Source: UBA11606 sp964504305 (GTDB taxonomy: Bacteria; Actinomycetota; Acidimicrobiia; Acidimicrobiales; Aldehydirespiratoraceae). Taken from it: DNA of 64,000 bases. This document shows, in pieces, positions 35,844 to 44,221 of the stretch. The notes under the pieces were generated by a model. That model saw nothing but the letters and a program-made list of their open reading frames with translations. It made no database searches and was not told the DNA's origin. Each line of letters begins with the position of its first letter. Position 1 is the first letter of the stretch. A program made the translations under genes and the position numbers. The DNA lies in assembly GCA_964504305.1 (NCBI GenBank), contig CAZDEB010000004.1, positions 124,001 to 188,000 of the forward strand. The letters are read 5' to 3'.

Positions 35844-37934
35844 TCAGCTCAAATCGCTTCGGTACGTGCGGTCGGCTTCGAATCCTGCGGCCCGTAGTTG
35901 TAGAGCTACTTCGATCGGACCGGGGTGTACCGCGCCGACAATTTCGACGTGTCCGACAAGCTCGCACGAGTCGGCCGCGACTGCCCCGTTCCATGTGGTT
36001 GTGGTTTGCTCTCCAGCGGGGTTGGTGACGGTAGCGGTGATCAGTGCGTCGGCAATCTCGTCCTGGAGATCTGACACAACGTGGATTGCGACTTGGCGGG
36101 TCTCACCGATCCGAAGCGAGGTTGGCAGTGGATCGGCAACGAGTATTACAGGCCGGCAGGCCTCAACAAGGGCGTTCCAGGCCGGCTTTGCTCGTCGATC
36201 GCTACGAAACACGCCGAAACCGCCGGCCGGTGACGGGTCGGCCAAATAGAACGCCGCGAATCCGCCGGTCGGTCGGTATTTCAAACGCCGTAGTGTTTCG
36301 ATGGTGGTGCGAAGGAGTTCGGCTTGAGCAACTTCGGTTAGTCGCGCCCAAGTTGGTCCGTCAGACACCGGTGCGGGTGGCGCTAGATGATGCAGCGAAT
36401 CGGTGCGGGCGCCGATGGCATCGGCGATGGCATCCCAGTTGAGGGCCGGCCATCGTGGACCGGAGAGTTCCGGGAGATCAGGTGACACGCTTGCCGCTCC
36501 GAAGGCCGTGACAAAGCGACCCATACGCGGCACGCGGGCGAGGGCCGGGCCGAGATCAGCAACTGATCGGTCGTGCCAGCCAAACCACAAGTGACTCGTG
36601 GTCCCGTCGAGTTGCGGGAAGTGGGGCGGGACCGCGGTGTGGGCGATAACGGGGCGCGATCCGTCGGTTCGCTGGATGACCCGGCGAACCGAAGCGTCGA
36701 GCACTGCTCGGTTCCAAGAAGGCTTTTGTTGACCGATGATCGGTGGAGTCGCGGTGGCAACTGGGGGCCGTTTGAACGGTTCGTCGTGCACGCACCACAC
36801 CGCGATTGATGGGTGATGACCCAAGAGGTCGACCATCTCGCGTGCCTGGCGTACTGCTTGGCCACGAACGCTTCGGGCCATTACTCCGCGAAGGGTGAAC
36901 TCCTGCCAGATCAACATGCCGAGTTCGTCGGCGGCGCGGTACAGCTCCGGTCGAGCGATGTGGCTCGCCAGTCGGATGAAGTCAAGGCCGGCGTTTCGAG
37001 CGGCTTTGACGTCCCCGGCTACTTGTAAGGCCGAGGCGTCGCCCGGGCGAGGGGTAGTTGGCAACATGACGATGCCTTTGGCGAAGAGCCGTTGGCCGTT
37101 TATCGACAAAATCCAGTTGTCGAGGCGAATGGTGCGAAACGCAGTGCGACACCCGCGATGGTCGTGGACCTTACCGTCCACGATCAACTCGCACGAAAGT
37201 TCGTGCAGCGGTTGTTCGCCGAGTCGGTGCGGCCACCAAAGGTCGGGTTCGGGGATGTCGATTGTCCACTCGACCCGGTTTTCGCCGATCGCGGCTGGGT
37301 GGCGTAGCTCGTGGTCTACGCCTGCTACCCGCGTTCGCAACAACACGGATCCGCCTTCGGGGTGGTCGAAGACGCAACGGAGGGCCAGTCGGGCTCGGGC
37401 TTTGTCAGCGGCGACGCAAACCACCCGGAAGTGCTGGATGGCGCTGGACCCGGTGTCGTGCAGCGAAACCGGTTGCCAGATGCCGCCAGGGTTGAGGCCC
37501 GCGGTGCCCGAGAGCTGAGGGTCGAGGATCGCCCCCATAAGGTCGGACCGTTCGTTGGGATCGCCAAAACGGCTGCAAGTCACATCGACTGCCAGAACAT
37601 GGCGGCGGCGGTCCTTCATGATGTTGGTTACTTCGAATTGGTGCGGAACGAAGTATCCGTCGGTGGCGCCAACGTAGGCACCGTCAAGCCAAATGTCTCC
37701 CTGCTGGGCTATGCCGGCAAGGTGGAGCCACCGCCGCCGTCCCGCCTCGAGGGGAGCCATCTCGAAGCGGTGTCGGTGAAGCACGGCCCGCTCGTTGGCC
37801 AGTCCCGCCGTGTTGGCCCAGTGACCAGGAACGCTTACCTCGGACCAGCTTCGGTCATCGAGTTCGGGTTCGTGAAACGTTCGGCGGAGTTCTTCGCGAG
37901 CGGGGGCAGCGCGCCAGAGGCCGGACAGGTCCAT
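35844..37934 (-). CDS. Glycoside hydrolase family 2-like protein lacking the nucleophile
   Basis: All GH2 domains are present: a jelly-roll sugar-binding domain (1-165), an immunoglobulin-like domain (165-270) and a TIM barrel (275-560), most like beta-mannosidase. The acid/base region reads HPSIAVWCVHDEP, with Glu kept but the preceding Asn changed to Asp. The nucleophile segment, normally RFVSEFG, reads RFVTAFG, so Ala (about residue 477) replaces the catalytic Glu. The frame is intact, so the fold appears to be kept without glycosidase chemistry. The ATG at 37934 is used. It is divergent from the AAA gene. Confidence 0.88.
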   Translation of the reverse strand: MDLSGLWRAAPAREELRRTFHEPELDDRSWSEVSVPGHWANTAGLANERAVLHRHRFEMAPLEAGRRRWLHLAGIAQQGDIWLDGAYVGATDGYFVPHQFEVTNIMKDRRRHVLAVDVTCSRFGDPNERSDLMGAILDPQLSGTAGLNPGGIWQPVSLHDTGSSAIQHFRVVCVAADKARARLALRCVFDHPEGGSVLLRTRVAGVDHELRHPAAIGENRVEWTIDIPEPDLWWPHRLGEQPLHELSCELIVDGKVHDHRGCRTAFRTIRLDNWILSINGQRLFAKGIVMLPTTPRPGDASALQVAGDVKAARNAGLDFIRLASHIARPELYRAADELGMLIWQEFTLRGVMARSVRGQAVRQAREMVDLLGHHPSIAVWCVHDEPFKRPPVATATPPIIGQQKPSWNRAVLDASVRRVIQRTDGSRPVIAHTAVPPHFPQLDGTTSHLWFGWHDRSVADLGPALARVPRMGRFVTAFGAASVSPDLPELSGPRWPALNWDAIADAIGARTDSLHHLAPPAPVSDGPTWARLTEVAQAELLRTTIETLRRLKYRPTGGFAAFYLADPSPAGGFGVFRSDRRAKPAWNALVEACRPVILVADPLPTSLRIGETRQVAIHVVSDLQDEIADALITATVTNPAGEQTTTTWNGAVAADSCELVGHVEIVGAVHPGPIEVALQLRAAGFEADRTYRSDLS

Positions 37935-37995
37935 TCCCAAGACGGTAGCCCGCCGCGTCTAGGACGCGATGAGACCGCCGTGTAGGGTCGCCGCC

Positions 37996-39408
37996 ATGCC
38001 AAGACCAGAGACCCTTGGGGAACTACGAAGCAGCGGTTGGGAGTCCGTTCCGCTGCGCACCGAGCTCCGAAAGAACACGATCGCGAAGATCCGGGCTAAC
38101 GAGCCGTTGTTCCCGGCGGTTCTTGGCTACGAAAATTCGGTTGCTCCTCAGCTCGAGAACGCGCTGCTTGCGGGCCACGACATCATCTTTCTGGGCGAGC
38201 GGGGCCAGGCCAAGACCCGCATCATCCGGGGGCTGACCGGTCTGCTCGACGAATGGGTGCCAATAATCGCCGGTTCGGAAATCAACGACGACCCTTACAA
38301 TCCGATTTCGCGTTACGCGATCGACATCGTTGACGAGCACGGCGACGACACCCGGATCAGTTGGATTCATCGCGATGAGCGGTTCGGCGAGAAGTTGGCA
38401 ACCCCCGATACCTCGATTGCTGACCTAATCGGGGAGGTTGATCCGATCAAGATCGCCGAAGGGCGTTATCTCTCCGACGAACTCACATTGCACTACGGCC
38501 TCGTGCCCCGCACAAACCGAGGCATCTTTGCCATGAACGAGCTTCCCGATTTGTCGGAGCGAATTCAGGTTGGTTTGCTCAACGTGCTCGAAGAACGCGA
38601 TGTGCAGATTCGCGGTCACAAGATTCGGCTTCCGCTCGACGTCATACTTGTCGCCTCTGCGAACCCCGAGGACTACACCAACCGTGGCCGCCTGATCACG
38701 CCCCTGAAGGATCGATTCGGTTCCCAGATCCGGACTCATTACCCGCTAGATCTCGACACCGAAGTGGCGATTGTCGAGCAGGAAGCCGACGTGTCGGTTA
38801 GCGAAGGGTTCGACCTCACGATTCCTGCCTTCATGACCGAGATCGTGGCGAGCATTACTCACGCGGCCCGAGCGAGTCAGCACATTTCGCAACGGTCCGG
38901 CGTGTCGGTCCGGCTCTCGATCTCCAACCAGGAGATCATGGTTGCCAATTCGGTTCGACGAGCGTTGCGAGCCGGACGAGACCTGGCGGTGCCGCGCATT
39001 GTCGATCTCGAGGCGTTACCCGCTTCCACGGCCGGCAAGGTCGAAATCGAGACCCTTGACGAGGGTCGCGACGGCGAGATTTTGGCTGGTCTAGTGCGGG
39101 CCGGGATTTTGGCGGTCTTCAAAGATCGAGTTCCGCCCGGGAGTCACCGAGCCGTGATCGACGCGTTCGATGGCGATGTGGTTGTCGATACGGGAGAGGA
39201 CGTTACCGACGAGGCCTATGCCGCGCTGGTCGAGAGGATGCCGGCATTGGCCCCACCGGTCAGGGCGCTGCTCGAAGGTGAAGACAACCCGGAGGCGCCG
39301 GCCATGGTGGCCAGCGCTTGCGAGCTTGTACTCGAGGGCCTGCATCTTGCCAAGCGGCTCAACAAAGATTCGGCGGGCGGGCGAGCCCAGTTTCGCAGCC
39401 GGGGTTAG
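37996..39408 (+). CDS. MoxR/BchI-like AAA ATPase
   Basis: AAA+ ATPase related to the magnesium chelatase I subunit and MoxR/RavA. Walker A is GERGQAKT (67-74). The Walker B segment reads GIFAMNELPDL, Asn in place of the first acidic residue, a form I believe is common in this subfamily. VILVASANPEDYTNRGRLITPLKDRFGSQI is the sensor/arginine-finger region. Such ATPases act with a VWA-domain partner; here the VWA gene lies 2.7 kb downstream, separated by three opposite-strand genes. The target is unknown. Confidence 0.9.
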   Translation: MPRPETLGELRSSGWESVPLRTELRKNTIAKIRANEPLFPAVLGYENSVAPQLENALLAGHDIIFLGERGQAKTRIIRGLTGLLDEWVPIIAGSEINDDPYNPISRYAIDIVDEHGDDTRISWIHRDERFGEKLATPDTSIADLIGEVDPIKIAEGRYLSDELTLHYGLVPRTNRGIFAMNELPDLSERIQVGLLNVLEERDVQIRGHKIRLPLDVILVASANPEDYTNRGRLITPLKDRFGSQIRTHYPLDLDTEVAIVEQEADVSVSEGFDLTIPAFMTEIVASITHAARASQHISQRSGVSVRLSISNQEIMVANSVRRALRAGRDLAVPRIVDLEALPASTAGKVEIETLDEGRDGEILAGLVRAGILAVFKDRVPPGSHRAVIDAFDGDVVVDTGEDVTDEAYAALVERMPALAPPVRALLEGEDNPEAPAMVASACELVLEGLHLAKRLNKDSAGGRAQFRSRG

Positions 39409-40611
39409 CTAGACCTCGAACGAAGCAAACGTTTCGGCAGCCGGTTTACGGGATCGGTCACGGCTGAGGAGACCGCGGGGGCGTTCGAAACCGAGCTTCC
39501 ACTCGTATCCATCGATGCCGGTGTCGTGGAAGAATCCACACAAACCAAGGTCGACGGCGGCGTCGCGGACGAGGCCCAGCGTGTTGGCCAACAAATGATC
39601 GCGCCAAGCTTCGTCGTTGGTGGAGACGCCGTGGCCGGCGATGGCAAGACGATGATCGGGCAACGCGGTGTGGGCGCGATAAATCGCTTCGGCCAGTTCG
39701 CGGGGCTCTGGCGCCAGCCCGGACCCGGCCGTTCGGGCTCCGCGAGGCCATGGGGTAAATCCTCCCGATGGACCGATTCCGATCGGGTGGTCGTGAACGA
39801 GGCCAACGATGTCGACGGCGTTGATGTAGAGCGGCAGGTCGTGAGCCCGACGGCCGTCTAGTTGCAATACGCCATTGGCGTGGAGCCGTTGCCAACACCA
39901 AAGCAAGTCGTCCCAACCGGTGGCCGCCTGCCGTGCTTCGAGGCTGACGCGACCATCGTCCTCGGCGAGGGCGTGGACAGGGTCGGCTCGCCACGCCGTC
40001 ATGATGGGTTGGCGGCCAGAAGACAACAGCCGAATAGCGTCGTGTTGAGCAATGATCGCTCCTTCGGCCGCGTCGCGCAGTACGACTCGATCTTGTCGTC
40101 CCGGTGGACGAGACCCGAGCCCGTATCCCCTGACCGCCCACCCAACAGGGTCGTCGATGGGTACGAAGCCGTCGGCAAACTCGTCGAGCTCCTCTGCGAT
40201 CCGGTCGACGTGACGAAGCCAGAACCGGTTGCGCGCCGATGCGTCGCGGTGGCCGCCTTCGTCGTCGAGGTACCACCCGGGTAGCGACGTGTGCTGAAGG
40301 GTCAGCCAGTTTTGCAGGCCGAGCGATCGGGCATGAGAAAGCATGTCTCGGTAGAGGTCGAGGGCGTCGTTGTCGATTTTGCCCTCTTGGGGTTCGACTC
40401 GGGCCCACTCGATGGTCAGACGCCACGCATTGCATCCCAGTGACGCGAACTGGGCCAGATCGTCTCGAAAGTCGGTGGCCAGCCCGGCGCCGTCGTTACT
40501 GCGAGGAGCACGGTTGTCGCGTTCGTACTCAGACCAGTCGGCGCCCGGAGCGACTCCCTCGGCCGATATGGACGAAGCAGTAACTCCCTTGAGGAATCGG
40601 TTCTCGGTCAG
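39409..40611 (-). CDS. Glycoside hydrolase family 1-like protein lacking both catalytic glutamates
   Basis: The GH1 barrel is traceable from FLKGVTASSISAEG through WRLTIEWARVEP, LTLQHTSLPGWYLDDEGG and GYGLGSRPPG to GFFHDTGIDGYEWKLGF. The acid/base TFNEP is PIDDP (Asp154) and the nucleophile TENG is AGHG (Gly326); the sugar-binding Gln near the N-terminus is Ser. The homology continues 89 codons upstream of the first ATG (40344) with no ATG, GTG or TTG, up to a CTG at 40609-40611 that overlaps the MaoC stop (CTGA). I take this CTG as the start. At 400 residues it is shorter than typical GH1. Confidence 0.82.
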   Translation of the reverse strand: MTENRFLKGVTASSISAEGVAPGADWSEYERDNRAPRSNDGAGLATDFRDDLAQFASLGCNAWRLTIEWARVEPQEGKIDNDALDLYRDMLSHARSLGLQNWLTLQHTSLPGWYLDDEGGHRDASARNRFWLRHVDRIAEELDEFADGFVPIDDPVGWAVRGYGLGSRPPGRQDRVVLRDAAEGAIIAQHDAIRLLSSGRQPIMTAWRADPVHALAEDDGRVSLEARQAATGWDDLLWCWQRLHANGVLQLDGRRAHDLPLYINAVDIVGLVHDHPIGIGPSGGFTPWPRGARTAGSGLAPEPRELAEAIYRAHTALPDHRLAIAGHGVSTNDEAWRDHLLANTLGLVRDAAVDLGLCGFFHDTGIDGYEWKLGFERPRGLLSRDRSRKPAAETFASFEV

Positions 40612-41447
40612 CGGAGTGTGCAGACGCCGGCGTCGAATACGACGCGGTCGCCGACTCGGGTCTGGAACAACGTGCGTTCGCCCTCGGTCCAGAGGTGAAC
40701 GTCTAAGCGTTCACCCGGGATGACCGGCGATTTGAAGCGCCCTCCCATTGAGCCGAAGCGACTCGCCTGTCCATCGCACAGGGCGTGGAGCAAGGCTCGA
40801 CCGGTGAACCCAAACGTGCACAGGCCATGAAGGATTGGTGTGTCAAATCCCGCTTGCGCCGAGAATGACGGGTCGGAGTGGAGCGGGTTTCGGTCGCCAT
40901 TGAGACGGTAGAGGAGAGCCTGGTCGGTCCTGGTGTCGAACCCGATGACCTGATCGGCGTCGCGCTCGGGCAGTACCCAATCAGCGGTCGGCCCCCGGTC
41001 GCCGCCCCAGCCGCCTTCGCCGAAGATGAACAGACCGGCACGCGACGTCCACAACGGTTGGCCGTCGAGATCTCGAACGTTGGTTTCGAGCACTACGAGC
41101 GCCGCTTTGCCTTTGTCGTAGATGGCGGCCACTTTCCCTTGACCGATCGCCGAGCCTTCGGGGGGCAAGGTTTGATGCAGCGTCACGTGCTGTTCGCCGT
41201 GCAACAAAGCAGCAAGATCGAACTCGCCAAAATCGGGTCCCGAGCCCCCGCCGAGCACCACTACCTGGGTGGGCAGAGCCTGCTGGGCGAGGTTCTTGGT
41301 GTTCTCAGTTGTGAAGGCCAGTTCGAAGTTGGTCGGGTCGGTTGCTCCTGCACCGACCCCCAAGGCGTAGAGAAGGCTGTCCTTAGAGGTCCACTTGATC
41401 TCGTTGTCGGGTCCGGTGGTGCCGACCGCGTTGGGATTGATGGGCAT
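40608..41447 (-). CDS. MaoC-family (R)-enoyl-CoA hydratase
   Basis: Double hot-dog hydratase 2 of about 280 residues. The C-terminal half has the complete active-site motif YRLNGDRNPLHSDPSFSAQAGF with the catalytic Asp and His, then DTPILHG. The N-terminal half is the substrate-binding hot dog. It hydrates 2-enoyl-CoA in fatty-acid or sterol side-chain beta-oxidation. It shares a probable transcript with the TetR gene (19 bases upstream) and overlaps the GH1-like gene. Confidence 0.92.
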   Translation of the reverse strand: MPINPNAVGTTGPDNEIKWTSKDSLLYALGVGAGATDPTNFELAFTTENTKNLAQQALPTQVVVLGGGSGPDFGEFDLAALLHGEQHVTLHQTLPPEGSAIGQGKVAAIYDKGKAALVVLETNVRDLDGQPLWTSRAGLFIFGEGGWGGDRGPTADWVLPERDADQVIGFDTRTDQALLYRLNGDRNPLHSDPSFSAQAGFDTPILHGLCTFGFTGRALLHALCDGQASRFGSMGGRFKSPVIPGERLDVHLWTEGERTLFQTRVGDRVVFDAGVCTLR

Positions 41448-41466
41448 GGGTTGGTCTCCGAAAAAG

Positions 41467-42081
41467 CTATGGGAGCGAAGTGTCCAGCGTTGTCAGCGCC
41501 ATTTGTACGATGTTGTCGGCGAGATGAGCACGCGGAATGTCACGTTCTGACGCGGTGGCGACACTGGTAATCAGCCCGATCGAGGCGGCGACCAAGAGTC
41601 GAGCGGTTGGTTCGTCGAGTTCGGGTCTTGCCTCGATAAGCGCCTCGACCCACTCTGAAGACCATGACCGTAGCCGCCGAGTCATAGGGGAGCGGCGTTC
41701 GTGAGACAGGTGGCGGGCTTCGCTGCTCCACACGGCGATAAGGGCCGAACGATCGAGGGCAACGTCGACGTAGGCCCGGATGTAGGCGCCTAGTAACCCT
41801 CGGGGATCGTTGTGACGTTCGCGGGCCTGGTCGTTGATGTGGTTGACCTCGTCAGCGGCCATCCGAATGGCGTCGACGAGGATTTCTTCCTTGGACGAGA
41901 AATGCCGATAGATCGCCGGGCCACTGACATCGACGGCTTTTCCGATGTCGTCGACGCTGGTCGCTGGGTAGCCCCGTTCGTGAAATAGCTTGACCGCGGC
42001 ATCGAGGATGAGATCACGTCGGTTGGCGGGTCGCCGATGACCGTCCTGGGTCTGGTTATCGGGTGAGTCGGTGCTAGCCAT
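41467..42081 (-). CDS. TetR-family transcriptional regulator
   Basis: The N-terminal helix-turn-helix is textbook TetR: RRDLILDAAVKLFHERGYPATSVDDIGKAVDVSGPAIYRHFSSKEEIL. The C-terminal ligand domain (about 75-200) resembles regulators of lipid degradation. It lies upstream of the MaoC gene and divergent from the VWA gene, and may control one or both. No obvious inverted repeat stands out in the 78-base gap. Confidence 0.93.
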   Translation of the reverse strand: MASTDSPDNQTQDGHRRPANRRDLILDAAVKLFHERGYPATSVDDIGKAVDVSGPAIYRHFSSKEEILVDAIRMAADEVNHINDQARERHNDPRGLLGAYIRAYVDVALDRSALIAVWSSEARHLSHERRSPMTRRLRSWSSEWVEALIEARPELDEPTARLLVAASIGLITSVATASERDIPRAHLADNIVQMALTTLDTSLP

Positions 42082-42159
42082 GGTTAGTGAACGTTAACGC
42101 ACTTGCTCGATAGGGTCACCACCACCGAGCGCGGCGACAGGATCGCCCTACGAAGGAAA

Positions 42160-44166
42160 ATGGGCTACGGTCCGCAGATGGTGCGACGCCGCCACCGCCG
42201 AGGTCATCGCCAGCCCGCGCACTTTACCTACTCGCGCTGGGACGGCACCCAAAGAGGTTTTGACGTTGATGCCGACCATCTATTTGGCGAGATGGCCGAC
42301 GACCTGCTGTATCACGGCGACGTAAACAGCGCGCTTCGCCAAATGATGCAGGGCGGAATGACCGACCGCGACGGGCGACAGATGGAGGGCATTCGAGACA
42401 TGCTCGAACGTCTCCGAGAACGCCGACGCGAGCTGCTCGATACTTACGATCTAGGCGGGGTGTTCGACGACATCGCCGAATCGCTGCGTGACATCGTCGA
42501 GCAGGAACGAACCGCGCTCGACGAAACGGCGGGTGACGATGCGGCGATGAAAAACATGGAACTCGACATGTTGCCGCCCGACCTGGCTGGCCAGGTCAAG
42601 AGCTTGCAGAACTACGATTTCCAGAGCCCCGAGGCGAAGCAACAGTTCGAGGAGCTCATGGAAAAGCTCCGCGAACAGGTGATGCAGCAATATCTGGATC
42701 AGGTGGCCGACGGTGTCAACGAGATGTCAGCCGAGGAGCTCCAGCGGGTCAAGGACATGTTGGCCGCCCTCAACCAGATGCTCGAACAGCGGGCCAATGG
42801 TGTCGAACCCGACTTTGCGGGGTTCATGAACGAGTTTGGCGACTTCTTCCCCGAGAACCCTCAGACGCTCGACGAGCTACTCGAAGTCATGGCTCAACGT
42901 ATGGCTCAGATGCAGCAGATGCTCAACTCGATGACCCCTGAGCAACGCCAACAGTTGCAGGAGCTGAGCGACCAACTGCTCGACGATATGGACCTGCAGT
43001 GGCAGATGAATCAGCTGGCCGACAATCTCCGTGGCCAGTTCCCCCAAGCCGGTTGGGGACAGTCATACGACTTCCAGGGCATGGACCCGCTCGACATGCC
43101 TCAAGCGCTCGACATGATGGGCGAGTTGGGTGACATCGATCAACTCGACAACTTGCTTCGGGGGGCGACCAATCCCGGTGCTCTGGCCGAAGTCGATATC
43201 GATCGGGCGAGGGATTTGCTCGGCGAGGAGAGCGCCGAGAGCCTCGAACGTATGGCCGAGTTGGCTCGGATGCTCGAAGAATCGGGGCTCATAGAAAACC
43301 GCGAGGGAAAGTACGAACTCACCCCTCGAGCGATCAGGAAGATCGGAAATGGGGCGCTCGACGAGCTGTTCAAACGGATGTCGCCCGACACGCTTGGCAA
43401 GCACGCCCTCGAACGCACCGGCGCCGGCCACGAGCGCGATTTCGACACCAAGCCGTACGAATACGGCGACCGCTTCAACCTCGATATCGGCAAGACCTTA
43501 CGCAACGCCGTCGGGCGCACGGGCGGGGGAACCCCGGTTCGACTTCACCCCGACGACTTCGAGATCGAGCGAACCGAACAGCTCGTGCAGTCGAGCACTG
43601 TATTGATGCTCGATGTGTCGATGTCGATGGCCATGCGCGACAACTTCTTGCCGGCCAAGAAGGTCACGATGGCGCTCTACTCGCTGATATCTAGCCAATA
43701 CCCGCGAGATTTTCTGGGGCTTGTGTCGTTTAGCGAAGTGGCCCGCGAGTTCAACGCTGCCACGCTTCCGGAGTTGTCGTGGGACTATGTCTACGGCACC
43801 AACATGCAGCATTCGTTTCAGATTGCTCGAAAGATGCTGGCCCGCCAGTCCGGCACAAAGCAGATCATCATGATCACTGACGGCGAACCCACCGCCCACA
43901 TTACTGCGTCTGGTCAGCCCTACTTCAACTACCCCCCTTCGCAGCAAACGGTCGATCTCACTTTGGCCGAAGTTGCAAAATGCACTCGCGAAGGAATCCG
44001 AATAAATACTTTCGTGCTCGATGTCACCCACTACCTACAGAACTTCGTCGAGCAGATCTCCAAAATGAACGGGGGCCGGGCTTTCTTCACGACCAACGAG
44101 AACCTCGGCGATTACGTGTTGATGGATTTCGTCGAGAACAAACGAACGATGGTGCGGGGACGGTGA
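42160..44166 (+). CDS. VWA-domain protein, partner of the MoxR/BchI-like ATPase
   Basis: The N-terminal 450 residues are a helical, Met/Gln-rich region (for example MAQRMAQMQQMLNSMTPEQRQQLQELSDQL) likely to form coiled coils. The C-terminal 200 residues are a von Willebrand A domain with an intact metal site: DVSMSM, a later Thr (GTNMQHS) and ITDGEPT. The ATG at 42160 follows AAGG; Met at 42178 is another option because homologous starts lie near FTYSRWDGTQ. It likely forms a metal- and ATP-dependent chaperone with the ATPase at 37996. Confidence 0.9.
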   Translation: MGYGPQMVRRRHRRGHRQPAHFTYSRWDGTQRGFDVDADHLFGEMADDLLYHGDVNSALRQMMQGGMTDRDGRQMEGIRDMLERLRERRRELLDTYDLGGVFDDIAESLRDIVEQERTALDETAGDDAAMKNMELDMLPPDLAGQVKSLQNYDFQSPEAKQQFEELMEKLREQVMQQYLDQVADGVNEMSAEELQRVKDMLAALNQMLEQRANGVEPDFAGFMNEFGDFFPENPQTLDELLEVMAQRMAQMQQMLNSMTPEQRQQLQELSDQLLDDMDLQWQMNQLADNLRGQFPQAGWGQSYDFQGMDPLDMPQALDMMGELGDIDQLDNLLRGATNPGALAEVDIDRARDLLGEESAESLERMAELARMLEESGLIENREGKYELTPRAIRKIGNGALDELFKRMSPDTLGKHALERTGAGHERDFDTKPYEYGDRFNLDIGKTLRNAVGRTGGGTPVRLHPDDFEIERTEQLVQSSTVLMLDVSMSMAMRDNFLPAKKVTMALYSLISSQYPRDFLGLVSFSEVAREFNAATLPELSWDYVYGTNMQHSFQIARKMLARQSGTKQIIMITDGEPTAHITASGQPYFNYPPSQQTVDLTLAEVAKCTREGIRINTFVLDVTHYLQNFVEQISKMNGGRAFFTTNENLGDYVLMDFVENKRTMVRGR

Positions 44167-44221
44167 CTTCGACAACTGCTCGGTTGCTCAACGCCATGGG
44201 CCTGCGGCCGACAGGAGTTCG

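Noticed and set aside
35722..36249. Plus-strand frame beginning with TEGKT repeats
   Set aside because: The peptide repeat is only the translation of the 15-bp DNA repeat in the sdhC leader; the rest overlaps the GH2-like gene in antisense.
35844..40611. Frameshift or sequencing error as the cause of the altered GH1 and GH2 active sites
   Set aside because: The substitutions are in-frame with matching text on both sides, and several independent sites are changed, so single errors are an unlikely explanation.
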